A DNA stretch of 60,228 nucleotides from Chloroflexota bacterium (lineage in GTDB: Bacteria > Chloroflexota > Anaerolineae > Anaerolineales > Villigracilaceae). A program made the translations under genes and the position numbers. Below, one piece after another: positions 7,857 to 15,963 of the stretch; position 1 is the stretch's first letter, and each line of letters starts with the position of its first letter. The notes beneath the pieces are model-generated. The model saw only the letters and a program-made list of their open reading frames with translations. It did not search any database and was not told where the DNA came from. The stretch is taken from assembly GCA_024224815.1 (NCBI GenBank), contig JAAENC010000049.1:1-60228 (forward strand). Reading direction: 5' to 3'.

Positions 7857-9428
7857 ATGGAAACTAAAATTTTGTATCCGATTTTGATTGTAACCCTGTT
7901 GCTTTCTGCCTGCTCTGCTGGCAGTGCTGCACCTAACCAAATCGTTGATGAACCTGTCGGTGAAGTATCTGAAAATTCACCTGCGTCGGCGGAAGAACAG
8001 CCCTCTTCTCTAGAAGAAAATCCTGTTCAGGATAATGGCACGTCAGGACAACCGTCTCCAGATAGGCGCACTCCTCCAGATGAAGCCATCGAGGCTTGCA
8101 CAAACTTAAGTGTAGGTGACACCTGTAAATTCACCTGGGAAAAAGGCACCGAAACCGGTCTTTGCGAGACGGTAGAGAGTCAGCTGGCGTGTTCGCCACA
8201 ACGTGATGCAGACAATGGCGGCCAACCTGCGCAAAATGAAAATCAGTCGAGTGAAGGAAAACTTGAGCAAGGCGGACAGGCCGGTTATAACATCGAGCAA
8301 GCCATTTCCGACCGGGCACAGGGAATGACCATTGCCTATGATGCGATGGCTTTTCTGACTGGCGACCTCGGTTCCAATTCCTTTTTCCCGCCCGGGAAAG
8401 TGGCTGATTTCTGGGGTTTTCAATATCTGCGTGATAATGATCCTAGCCAGATGGGGCATTCTGGAGACTTTTTGACCCGTGCTGCTATGAACACATTCTA
8501 TAACCTGACGCCCACGCAACGTGCTGAACTGGTTGCATTGGCAGAAAGCCAAGTAGCCTCGATCAATGAATATGGCTATATGCGCTTCACATTGATAGAT
8601 TCTTTCAATCGGCTATTGGAAGGTTCTCTGCCAGCAGGGACAACAAGTCTGAATGAAGAAGCCGTAAAAGCTTATTCAGCAGAACTCTACCGGCTGGATG
8701 GCGAGATCAGTTTTGACCGGGCAGAGTTGATGGGTAATATTCTCAATAACTTGAGTGGTGAACAAAAAGCCTATTTTGACGCCATGGTTGGCAAGGGAAT
8801 GCTCGAATGGCCCAATGTGGAAGAACCCACTGATATGCGCAGCCTCGACCGGGATGTAAAGGTGGCAGTTATGACCTATGCTGCCGATATGTTCAGTTGG
8901 TATGCCGGTTCAGTGGATGCAGATGTATACTTCTGTCCGGAGCGCCACGGAACTTACTTCGGCTCTTTCTATCTCAAAGACATCCATGCTATGAATGATT
9001 CCAGTTATGCTATCCCCACAGATATAACCGGTAATATGGGCGAAGCCATGTTGGAAACGCTGGCGTCTGACCAATCTCAAATGATAACCAGCCTTGTAGA
9101 TATTCAGAAACCTTCGCTCTTGGGGATTGTGGATATTCGTGAGCAGGTTTCCGTTGAGCTGCGTAAATTCCTAACTGGCGGAACGGCTGATAAAGCCCTG
9201 GTTTTGAACCTGATGGAAGAATACGGCGCTTTGGATGGCACGATTATCTACAATTATGCTACCAATTTTGTGCAGGTGAACCAAACCCTGACCGATGAAC
9301 AACAGGTGCAGTTGATGACTTTCCGTGAAGAGATGCTGGGTGACCTGATGTATCCCTCAGGCGCTTATCTGTACTCTCAGGCCATCCCCATGCCAGAAAT
9401 ACAGAATACCGATTTCCTCTTTCAGTAA
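7857..9428 (+). CDS. Surface lipoprotein with four-Cys GDTC module and helical LTxxQ-like domain
   Basis: 523 residues from ATG 7857, which has AAAGGAG upstream and lies just after the conserved leader; longer in-frame starts would include the promoter. The lipobox is LLSAC. Residues about 60-115 form a small four-Cys module (EACTNL-GDTCKFT-GLCE-LACSP) that recurs at the C-terminus of the protein at 10598. The rest is a helical domain of unknown family with motifs LTPTQRAEL, LSGEQKAYF and LTDEQQVQL, reminiscent of the LTxxQ motif of Spy/CpxP proteins. A conspicuous FCPERHGTYFGSFYLKD segment near residue 360 may bind metal or haem. Function unknown; envelope-located. Confidence 0.82.
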   Translation: METKILYPILIVTLLLSACSAGSAAPNQIVDEPVGEVSENSPASAEEQPSSLEENPVQDNGTSGQPSPDRRTPPDEAIEACTNLSVGDTCKFTWEKGTETGLCETVESQLACSPQRDADNGGQPAQNENQSSEGKLEQGGQAGYNIEQAISDRAQGMTIAYDAMAFLTGDLGSNSFFPPGKVADFWGFQYLRDNDPSQMGHSGDFLTRAAMNTFYNLTPTQRAELVALAESQVASINEYGYMRFTLIDSFNRLLEGSLPAGTTSLNEEAVKAYSAELYRLDGEISFDRAELMGNILNNLSGEQKAYFDAMVGKGMLEWPNVEEPTDMRSLDRDVKVAVMTYAADMFSWYAGSVDADVYFCPERHGTYFGSFYLKDIHAMNDSSYAIPTDITGNMGEAMLETLASDQSQMITSLVDIQKPSLLGIVDIREQVSVELRKFLTGGTADKALVLNLMEEYGALDGTIIYNYATNFVQVNQTLTDEQQVQLMTFREEMLGDLMYPSGAYLYSQAIPMPEIQNTDFLFQ

Positions 9429-9459
9429 ATGTAAATTGCGAGTTTGCTGATTTTGTACC

Positions 9460-9496
9460 AAAAGAGGCTATCTCTACCGAAGAGATAGCCTCTTTT
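9460..9496 (+). terminator. Intrinsic terminator
   Basis: A perfect 16-bp stem (9460-9475 with 9481-9496) has a 5-nt loop and ends in a T run. It closes the gene at 7857. Confidence 0.9.
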
Positions 9497-9531
9497 CATA
9501 CTTTTTGAACAAAATCACCACATGGGGAAAA

Positions 9532-9586
9532 CTACACCAGACCCCAACAGCTTCTAAACAATTTCTGAATATCTTTTTTCTATACT
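9532..9586 (+). promoter_or_regulatory. Regulon promoter 3
   Basis: The 11-mers CTACACCAGAC, CCCAACAGCTT, CTAAACAATTT and CTGAATATCTT are contiguous (9532-9575). TTTTC and TATACT (9581-9586) follow. Spacing and order are the same as in promoters 1, 2 and 4. Confidence 0.8.
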
Positions 9587-9597
9587 CTAGTCAATAT

Positions 9598-9620
9598 ACG
9601 GGAAGAAGAACTCTCCCCGT
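9598..9620 (+). promoter_or_regulatory. Conserved 5' leader hairpin
   Basis: ACGGG (9598-9602) pairs with CCCGT (9616-9620), shortly before the ribosome site of the gene at 9641. Confidence 0.5.
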
Positions 9621-9640
9621 TCTACATATAGGAGAAAATT

Positions 9641-10522
9641 ATGAACAGCAAAATAAAGTTTTTTACAGTATTAAGCCTAATCGCAATCGCACTAACAGCC
9701 TGCTCAGGTTTACCGGCAGAAATCCAAAATCTTGATGTCTCAACCCTTTCAGAACAAGCATTACCTGAAGTTTCTGCTCAGCAACCAGAGCAAGGTCAGG
9801 TTCCCGATGGACAATCTCCACAGGGGCAGGCAGATGGACAACAGGGGCAACGCCCTCAAATTGATCTTGCTTCCGTTGCCTCAACATTAGGGGTAAGCGA
9901 AGAATCTCTGCAATCTGCTCTCGGTGAGCCAGGTCAGGGAAAACCTGATTTTACAACAGTCGCAGCCGAACTTGGTGTAACAGAAGAAGCACTGACGAAT
10001 GCTCTGGGCGTTCCCGTTGGTGGGCAGGATGAAGGGCAGGGACAAGATGGGCAATCTCCACAAGGCCAGGGTGATGGACAGCAACGCCCTCAAATTGATC
10101 TTGCTTCCGTTGCCTCAACATTAGGAGTGACCGAAGAATCTCTGCAATCTGCTCTCGGTGAGCCAGGTCAAGGAAAACCAGATTTTGCAACGGTCGCGGC
10201 TGAACTGGGTGTAACAGAAGAAGCATTAATTGAAGCGATGGGCATCCCCGCCGGTGGGCCAGAAAATGGTCAACAAGGTCAGGGGCCACAAGGTCAAGAT
10301 GGTGGTCAACGCCCCCAAATTGATTTAGCCGCCGCAGCATCTGAATTGGATGTGACCGAAGATGCGCTAAAAACAGCCCTCGGTGAGCCAGGTCAAGGAA
10401 AACCTGATTTAGCAACAGTCGCAGCAGAGCTGGGTGTGACTGAGCAAGCGTTGATTGATGCTCTAGGCATTCCCGCTGGTGGGCCAGAAAATGGTCAACA
10501 GAATCAATCATCACAAGGTTAG
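9641..10522 (+). CDS. AALG-repeat lipoprotein
   Basis: 293 residues. The lipobox is ALTAC with Cys21. The mature protein is three units of about 75 residues, each a Gln/Gly linker followed by two AALG repeats. In each unit the first repeat reads like ASTLGVTEESLQSALGEPG and the second like AAELGVTEEALIDALGIPAGG. The units are also nearly identical as DNA (for example 9848 and 10082), so they arose by recent tandem duplication. Each repeat looks like two short helices joined by a turn. No catalytic motif is present, so a binding or scaffold role is likely. The same repeats cap the proteins at 3997 and 17024, suggesting shared partners. Confidence 0.85.
   Translation: MNSKIKFFTVLSLIAIALTACSGLPAEIQNLDVSTLSEQALPEVSAQQPEQGQVPDGQSPQGQADGQQGQRPQIDLASVASTLGVSEESLQSALGEPGQGKPDFTTVAAELGVTEEALTNALGVPVGGQDEGQGQDGQSPQGQGDGQQRPQIDLASVASTLGVTEESLQSALGEPGQGKPDFATVAAELGVTEEALIEAMGIPAGGPENGQQGQGPQGQDGGQRPQIDLAAAASELDVTEDALKTALGEPGQGKPDLATVAAELGVTEQALIDALGIPAGGPENGQQNQSSQG
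9840..10500 (+). repeat. Three tandem repeat units inside the AALG lipoprotein gene
   Basis: Units of roughly 210-235 bp start near 9848, 10082 and 10306 with CGCCCTCAAATTGAT or a close variant. The first two are almost identical. Copy number could change by slippage or recombination. Confidence 0.75.
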
Positions 10523-10530
10523 CTTTATCA

Positions 10531-10564
10531 AGGACTGCGTATATGTTCATACGCAGTCCTTTTT
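10531..10564 (+). terminator. Intrinsic terminator
   Basis: AGGACTGCGTAT pairs perfectly with ATACGCAGTCCT around a 6-nt loop, followed by TTTT. It separates the AALG gene from the next lipoprotein gene, which has no regulon-type promoter of its own. Partial readthrough is possible. Confidence 0.88.
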
Positions 10565-10597
10565 AGCGGTACACAGATATTTTGAAGAGGTGTAAAA

Positions 10598-12169
10598 ATG
10601 AAAAAACGAAATGTGCTATTACTAAGTTTTCTTATGCTTATTGCCATTTTAACGGGAGCCTGTGCAGGGCCAGGAGCGACATCTTCTGTCTCAGAAGATG
10701 AGATGCCTGTAGCTGAAAATCCAGTATCAAAGCCTGAGATTGTTGAGGAAGTAAATCCGGTTGTGTTAAATCAAAATTCGGGCAGTACATCCTATCTTTT
10801 TTCCCCGATCCGTTCTACATCAACTTATTTGATGGATGTCACAGGAAATGCGCTGCATACTTGGGAGAGTGCTTATACGCCCGGGAATGCCGTTTATTTG
10901 CTGGAGAATGGCAATTTGTTGCGGACAGGCTCAATGAGGCCGAGCAAATTTGATGCCGGCGGTTCTGGCGGAATTATTGAAGAAATTGCGCCTGATAGTA
11001 CAGTTATTTGGTCATATCAATATGCTAATGATCAGGTACAGCAACATCATGATATAGAGCAAATGCCGAATGGCAATATTTTGATTATTGCGTGGGAGAT
11101 GAAGACAAAGGCCGAAGCAGTTGCTGCAGGACGTGACCCTAATCTCTTAAGTGATGGTGAGTTGTGGCCCGACCACGTTGTTGAGTTAGACCCAAAAAAC
11201 AATACGATTGTTTGGGAATGGCATGTTTGGGATCATCTTGTGCAGGATTTTGACGCAGCTAAAGAGAATTACGGTGTTGTTAGTGAACACCCTGAATTGA
11301 TCGATATTAACTTTACTTCTCGCAAAGCTGGTGCCGATTGGAATCATATCAATTCGATTGACTATAACGCTGAATTAGATCAGATTTTACTTAGCGCACA
11401 CAGTTTCAGCGAGATCTGGATTATCGACCACAATACAACGACAGAATCTGCAGCTGGCGCTGCAGGTGATCTTCTTTATCGTTGGGGCAACCCTCAGACT
11501 TATGATTCTGGGAGTTCCAGCGAAGAGCAGTTTTATGTTCAGCATGATGCGCAATGGATTCCGTCTGGATTCCCTGGTGCAGGCAATATTTTGGTCTTCA
11601 ACAATGGAGATCAGCGAACCCGAGCTTATTCATCTATTGACGAAATTGTGCCTCCACTCAATGCTGATGGGAGCTATTCTCTCTCTGGCGCATCTTATGC
11701 TCCCACTGCTCCGATATGGACTTATGTAGCTGAAAATCCATCTGATTTTTTCGCTGATCATATCTCTGGCGCACAGCGTCTTAGCAATGGAAATACGCTC
11801 ATTTGCAGCGGCACAGATGGACTTTTCTTCGAGGTCACACCGGCTGGAGAAATTGTTTGGCAATATGACTATGGTGACTCGGTCTTCCGCATCACCCGCT
11901 ACGAAGCTGATTATGCAGGGTTGCCGGACAGTACATCTTTTGTTCAGTCCTCGATAGAGAGTGTAAAAGGAGAGACTTTAGCAACAGGTGCTGGGCAAAA
12001 TGCTCCCCAAGGAGGGCAGCGTCAGCCTCCGCAGGCTGCAATCGACGCCTGTTCAACGCTGAGTCAGGGAGATACTTGTACATTTACTGCCCCAAGAGGA
12101 AATATCTCTGGCGTATGTACGGTCTCGCAGACCGATCTCGCATGTAAACCGCAAAGCCCCCCTGGTTAA
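10598..12169 (+). CDS. Arylsulfotransferase (ASST)-family lipoprotein with C-terminal GDTC module
   Basis: 523 residues. The lipobox is LTGAC with Cys22. Residues about 55-455 match the beta-propeller of bacterial aryl-sulfate sulfotransferases: YLMDVTGNALHTW, NAVYLLENGNLLRTG, QQHHDIEQMPNGNILI, WPDHVVELDP, DWNHINSIDYN and GNILVFNNG. In ASST the catalytic His lies in such H-rich turns; the family moves sulfate between phenols without PAPS. A four-Cys GDTC module (about 475-523) ends the protein and is shared with the gene at 7857. The start has AAGAGG upstream. The next gene, a haem peroxidase, begins 28 nt after the stop, so the two are probably co-transcribed. Activity is inferred from family only. 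Confidence 0.85.
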   Translation: MKKRNVLLLSFLMLIAILTGACAGPGATSSVSEDEMPVAENPVSKPEIVEEVNPVVLNQNSGSTSYLFSPIRSTSTYLMDVTGNALHTWESAYTPGNAVYLLENGNLLRTGSMRPSKFDAGGSGGIIEEIAPDSTVIWSYQYANDQVQQHHDIEQMPNGNILIIAWEMKTKAEAVAAGRDPNLLSDGELWPDHVVELDPKNNTIVWEWHVWDHLVQDFDAAKENYGVVSEHPELIDINFTSRKAGADWNHINSIDYNAELDQILLSAHSFSEIWIIDHNTTTESAAGAAGDLLYRWGNPQTYDSGSSSEEQFYVQHDAQWIPSGFPGAGNILVFNNGDQRTRAYSSIDEIVPPLNADGSYSLSGASYAPTAPIWTYVAENPSDFFADHISGAQRLSNGNTLICSGTDGLFFEVTPAGEIVWQYDYGDSVFRITRYEADYAGLPDSTSFVQSSIESVKGETLATGAGQNAPQGGQRQPPQAAIDACSTLSQGDTCTFTAPRGNISGVCTVSQTDLACKPQSPPG

Positions 12170-12197
12170 TCATTATTAGTTCGACAAGGAGAATAAT

Positions 12198-13973
12198 ATG
12201 TTTAAAAAACGATTATTAATTTCAATTTTAGTTTTCTCTGTGCTATTGGCTATCGCTTTTACTCCAGCGATGAGCGCATTGGCACAAGATCGATCCCCAG
12301 AAGCGCAGACTCTGGATGGTTATGGCAATAATGCTATAGCCCCAGAGTGGGGGAGCATAGGGCAGCAATTTCTGCGCCTTTCCGATGTTGATTATGCTGA
12401 TGGAATCAGTGCCCCGACAGGCACAAATCGCCCCAGCCCGCGTGTTGTTAGTAATGCGCTTTCAGCTGCCCCTGCCGGAGGGATTCCTAATGCTCGTGGA
12501 TTTACGGCCTTTACTCATGCATGGGGGCAGTTTATCGATCATGATATTGTTCTATCTAAACCCGCCTCGTCAGGAGAAAGTCTTTCCATCATTGTTCCGC
12601 CAGGTGATCCGTGGTTTGATCCGTCCAATACAGGAACGGTAACAATGCAAACGACTCGCTCAAGCTATGATGCCAGAACGGGTATTTCCACCAACAATCC
12701 GCGCGAGCAATTCAACTCGATCACTGCCTTTATCGATGGTTCACAAATTTATGGTGTAGATGATGAACGTTCAGCAGCATTGCGTGAGTTTTTGGGTGGT
12801 CGTCTGAGAACAAGCGCTGGTAATTTGCTCCCATTCAACACAAATGGATTTGAAAACGCCAATGACGCACATCTAGTTCCTGATGATGAGATCTTCCTTG
12901 CTGGAGACGTGCGGGCAAACGAAAACCCCGAACTTCTCTCTTTGCATATCTTATTCGTTCGGGAACATAATAGACTTGCTGCAGAGGCTGCACGTGAAAA
13001 CCCAACCTGGACAGATGAAGAGTTATATCAATATGCAAGGCGGGTTGTGATCGCTGAATTGCAGCATATTACTTATGATGAATTCCTTCCGGCTTTGCTT
13101 GGCTCAAATGCAATATCCGCATACAGTGGTTATAACGCAAATGTGAACCCGGGTATTGCCACTGAATTCTCAACGGCTGCCTTTCGACTTGGGCATAGTA
13201 TGCTAGGCGAAGAAATTCGCTTTCTGAATGACAATGGAAATCAGGTGCGCAGTGCGATCAATTTGCGAGATGCATTTTTTAACCCCACTCTTGTTCAGAG
13301 TGCCGGGATCGACCCGATCCTGAAATATTTGGCAACAGATATTGCTCAGGAAATCGATACGATGGTGATCGATGATGTTCGTAACTTTCTTTTTGGTGCG
13401 CCCGGACAGGGTGGTTTTGACCTAGCGTCGTTAAATATCCAGCGCGGACGCGACCACGGATTGACCGATTACAACACCGTGCGGCAGGCTTATGGTCTCT
13501 CCCGCGTGACTCGCTTCGACCAGATCACCTCTGACCCTTCGTTGCAGGCAACATTAGCGGCTACCTATGGTAGTGTGGATAATATTGACTTATGGATTGG
13601 TGGGCTGACAGAAGACCATCTGCCCAATTCTAGCTTGGGAATTACCTTCACGCGCATTTTGGTCGATCAGTTTACCCGCTTGCGTGATGGAGATCGCTTC
13701 TGGTATGAGAATACACTACCTGCTAGCTCGGTGCGCGAGATCCAGAATACATCATTGGCAGATATTGTCCATCGCAATACAGATCTGACCAGCTTACAGG
13801 AAAATGTTTTCTTCTTCACAGAAGAGCCCATATCAACTAACACCACTACACAACAAACGCCGCAAAATGACAATCAGGTTGCACCTCCATCACAAAATGA
13901 CAATCCCCGTCCTCCACGTAGTGGCCCTCGACGCCCCCCTAGGGGTGGCGACCGGCCTCCTAGGAGGTCCTAG
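12198..13973 (+). CDS. Secreted animal-type haem peroxidase
   Basis: 591 residues. A Sec signal peptide probably ends at ALA-Q near residue 29, with no lipobox. The fold of the animal/peroxinectin haem peroxidase family is clear. The distal helix is WGQFIDHDI near residue 113, where His is the distal base and Asp a possible covalent haem link. FIDGSQIYG follows, then a GDVRANENPELLSLHILFVREHNRLA helix. The proximal histidine region is AAFRLGHSML. These enzymes use hydrogen peroxide to oxidise halides, thiocyanate or phenols outside the cell. The C-terminal 45 residues are Pro/Arg/Asn-rich and disordered. It sits directly downstream of the ASST-like gene; the pairing hints at phenolic or sulfated substrates (inference). 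Confidence 0.93.
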   Translation: MFKKRLLISILVFSVLLAIAFTPAMSALAQDRSPEAQTLDGYGNNAIAPEWGSIGQQFLRLSDVDYADGISAPTGTNRPSPRVVSNALSAAPAGGIPNARGFTAFTHAWGQFIDHDIVLSKPASSGESLSIIVPPGDPWFDPSNTGTVTMQTTRSSYDARTGISTNNPREQFNSITAFIDGSQIYGVDDERSAALREFLGGRLRTSAGNLLPFNTNGFENANDAHLVPDDEIFLAGDVRANENPELLSLHILFVREHNRLAAEAARENPTWTDEELYQYARRVVIAELQHITYDEFLPALLGSNAISAYSGYNANVNPGIATEFSTAAFRLGHSMLGEEIRFLNDNGNQVRSAINLRDAFFNPTLVQSAGIDPILKYLATDIAQEIDTMVIDDVRNFLFGAPGQGGFDLASLNIQRGRDHGLTDYNTVRQAYGLSRVTRFDQITSDPSLQATLAATYGSVDNIDLWIGGLTEDHLPNSSLGITFTRILVDQFTRLRDGDRFWYENTLPASSVREIQNTSLADIVHRNTDLTSLQENVFFFTEEPISTNTTTQQTPQNDNQVAPPSQNDNPRPPRSGPRRPPRGGDRPPRRS

Positions 13974-14130
13974 TTGCCACAACTACAGGCTTCGGGAGTT
14001 TCTACAAAAGAGCAAATTAACACCCATTTGAAAGCCTAAATCTTTCAGATGAGTAGTATCAAAATAGCGGCTAAAGATCACCAGCCGATGACGAAGCAAC
14101 CTCAGCCCAATTTTGAATAGAAATACAGAT
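13974..14130. other. Intergenic stretch with no recognisable gene
   Basis: Between the peroxidase stop and the terminator at 14131 there is no credible frame or repeat. The 681-bp gap to the next gene continues with the terminator, the 244-bp repeat, a promoter and a gene remnant, which are listed separately. Confidence 0.6.
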
Positions 14131-14169
14131 AAAAAGATGCTGTCTCCTTCAATGAGACAACATCTTTTT
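14131..14169 (+). terminator. Intrinsic terminator after the peroxidase gene
   Basis: AAAAAGATGCTGTCTC pairs with GAGACAACATCTTTTT (one mismatch) and ends in a T run. Confidence 0.8.
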
Positions 14170-14176
14170 AGTCTCT

Positions 14177-14469
14177 GTACGAATATCGCAAAACTAAACT
14201 TCTCTACCGTACATCTATTAGGCAAAGATGTGATTTTTCAGTCCGAATGGACTTTGTACAGCTAGCACGGTCGGTTTACCGCCGTGCGGACATTAAAATC
14301 AGCGTAATTTTTGTCTTTGAAAAGACAATTTAGCCTTTAATTTCACCCGCACGGGGATAAATCCACCGTGCTATAGTTGCGAAGCCCGCTCAAACGGACT
14401 GAAAAAGCCACTCACTTATCTTTTTATTCGAGTATTTTGAAAAATGTACGAATATCGCAAAACTAAACT
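14177..14469. repeat. 24-bp direct repeats flanking repeat copy 2
   Basis: A 24-nt sequence (GTACGAATATCG then CAAAACTAAACT) occurs at 14177-14200 and again at 14446-14469. It brackets the 244-bp element and overlaps its right end by four bases. It could be a duplicated target or a recombination scar. The right copy runs into the first 11-bp box of regulon promoter 4. Confidence 0.75.
14206..14449. repeat. 244-bp palindromic repeat element, copy 2
   Basis: Same length and internal pairing as copy 1 at 2763-3006, including TTTTTCAGTCCG with CGGACTGAAAAA. Most differences keep the pairing. The sequence left of this copy (AACTTCTCTACCGTACAT) is the reverse complement of the sequence at the right end of copy 1, so the element or its flank extends a little further than 244 bp. 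Confidence 0.8.
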
Positions 14470-14517
14470 AAATCCCAAAAGAATCTAAACAACTTCTGAA
14501 CATCTTTTTTCTATAAT
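14463..14517 (+). promoter_or_regulatory. Regulon promoter 4
   Basis: CTAAACTAAAT, CCCAAAAGAAT, CTAAACAACTT and CTGAACATCTT are contiguous (14463-14506). TTTTC and TATAAT (14512-14517) follow. It reads through the remnant at 14529 into the gene at 14655. Confidence 0.8.
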
Positions 14518-14528
14518 GCAGTCAATTA

Positions 14529-14624
14529 TGGGAAGAACAAGCATCTATTCCAGAGCAAGTTGCACAAAAAGAAGCTTTAATTGACGCCCTGCGTATTCCC
14601 GATGGTGGGCCACCAACAAGGTAG
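14529..14624 (+). pseudogene. Remnant of an AALG-repeat gene
   Basis: Read in the frame ending at TAG 14622, the sequence ends in KEALIDALRIPDGGPP. This matches the end of an AALG repeat (EEALIDALGIPAGGPP) as in the genes at 3997 and 9641. No start codon lies in this frame. The conserved leader sequence (AGTCAAT, GGGAAGAA) runs straight into the C-terminal codons, so a deletion removed the signal peptide and nearly all the gene. The promoter survives and now drives the next gene. Confidence 0.75.
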
Positions 14625-14654
14625 CCAAAAATATATCTAAATGGAGAAATAATT

Positions 14655-15950
14655 ATGAAAATAAAGAAAACGATCTTCGCATCTATTACCTTTTTGATAC
14701 TTACAACACTAGCGTGCTCATTACAAGGGCAGGTATCTTCACAAGAGGATGCTCCCTCCTCTTCAGAATCAGAAGAGCAACCAACACCACCAACGCTCGT
14801 ACCTCCGGAATCAGAAGCAAATTCGCAGCCAGACACCTCTGAGGCAATATCATCTACCTTCAAACTTGAAGCCTGGGCAGATAACTGGTTTGCCGCCTAT
14901 CTGGGAGATACCCTAATCGTTGAAGACAGCGTTTCCATTACCACCGAACGCTCTTTTAACGCCGAAACTGCAACCTTTGAAGCCAGCTATCCTCTAAGCC
15001 TAAACTTTATTCTGAAAGATTTTAAGGAAAATGATACCGGCCTCGAATATATCGGCAGCCCAAAGCAACAAATGGGCGATGGCGGCTTCATCATGCAGCT
15101 AACCGATATGAGCACGGGCGAAATTGTCGCTCTTTCCAATGCCGATTGGTCTTGCACCGTTATTCATGAAGCCCCGCTCGATAAATCTTGCGAGAGTCAA
15201 TCAAATCCCACCGCTGGTACAGCCCCCTGCGAATTTACTGATTTCGGAGAACCTGCTGGGTGGAAATCCTCTGATTTTGATGATAGTACCTGGACAGCCA
15301 CGACAGTTCACTCATCCAACGATGTTAGACCTAAAGATGGATATGATCAGATTCGCTGGGATGCGAATGCAGAATTCATCTGGGGACCCGATCTGGAAAC
15401 GAATAACACCCTACTCTGCCGTACCATTGTGCTTGCTCCCCTTTCAAATACATCTGCCGATCCCGAAGCAGATTCTGCTACAAGCGCGAATCCAAGCAGT
15501 TTCTCCCTCATCAGCTCCGATGTAGCTGAAGGTGGTTCCCTGCCAACCGAATACACCTGTGACGGAGAAAGAGCAACGCTTCCACTCTTATGGGAGGGCG
15601 CACCCGTCGAAACACAGAGTTTTGCCCTTGTCATGCACCACGTTCCGGGCCCGGGCGATACGCACTGGTACTGGATTCTCTACGACATCCCGGCCGATAT
15701 CACCAGTCTATCCAAAAACAGTATTGGAGTCGGAACGCTGGGAACCAATAGCGTAAATGGAAATACAGAATATGCCCCGCCTTGTTCAAAAGGCCCTGGA
15801 GAAAAATCCTATACATATACAGTCTATGCGCTTTCGGCAGAACCACAATTCTCTGTGCCGGCTTCACAAATTGATCGAGATGCATTGCTAAATGCCATTC
15901 AACATATTACGCTGGCAAGCACAGAGCTGAATATCACCTACACACGCTAA
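14655..15950 (+). CDS. Lipoprotein with C-terminal YbhB/YbcL-type PEBP domain
   Basis: 431 residues. The lipobox is TTLAC with Cys21, followed by a Ser/Glu/Pro linker. Residues about 55-265 look like a beta-rich, galactose-binding-like region (DWSCTVIHEAPL, SDFDDSTWTATTVH, WGPDLETNNTLLCRTIV). Residues 280-431 are a PEBP domain of the bacterial YbhB/YbcL type, with FSLISSDVAEGGSLPTEYTCDGE, a ligand-pocket segment HHVPGPGDTHWYWILYDIP and the C-terminal ALSAEPQF region. PEBP domains bind anionic or lipid ligands; the substrate is unknown. ATG has TGGAGA 9 nt upstream. It is the first intact gene of a unit with the YHYH and diguanylate cyclase genes (gaps of 13 and 49 nt). Confidence 0.88.
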   Translation: MKIKKTIFASITFLILTTLACSLQGQVSSQEDAPSSSESEEQPTPPTLVPPESEANSQPDTSEAISSTFKLEAWADNWFAAYLGDTLIVEDSVSITTERSFNAETATFEASYPLSLNFILKDFKENDTGLEYIGSPKQQMGDGGFIMQLTDMSTGEIVALSNADWSCTVIHEAPLDKSCESQSNPTAGTAPCEFTDFGEPAGWKSSDFDDSTWTATTVHSSNDVRPKDGYDQIRWDANAEFIWGPDLETNNTLLCRTIVLAPLSNTSADPEADSATSANPSSFSLISSDVAEGGSLPTEYTCDGERATLPLLWEGAPVETQSFALVMHHVPGPGDTHWYWILYDIPADITSLSKNSIGVGTLGTNSVNGNTEYAPPCSKGPGEKSYTYTVYALSAEPQFSVPASQIDRDALLNAIQHITLASTELNITYTR

Positions 15951-15963
15951 AGGAAAAAAACTT

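Noticed and set aside
9505-9735. A 76-residue plus-strand frame before the AALG gene
   Set aside because: It overlaps promoter 3, the leader hairpin and the true start; similarity to the region at 7750 is due to the shared promoter.
9840-10500. Tandem repeats as a CRISPR array
   Set aside because: Repeats are in-frame protein repeats of over 200 bp with no spacers; no cas gene is near.
9951-10550. A 199-residue Leu/His-rich minus-strand frame
   Set aside because: It mirrors the AALG repeats on the other strand and would contain the terminator; no ribosome site.
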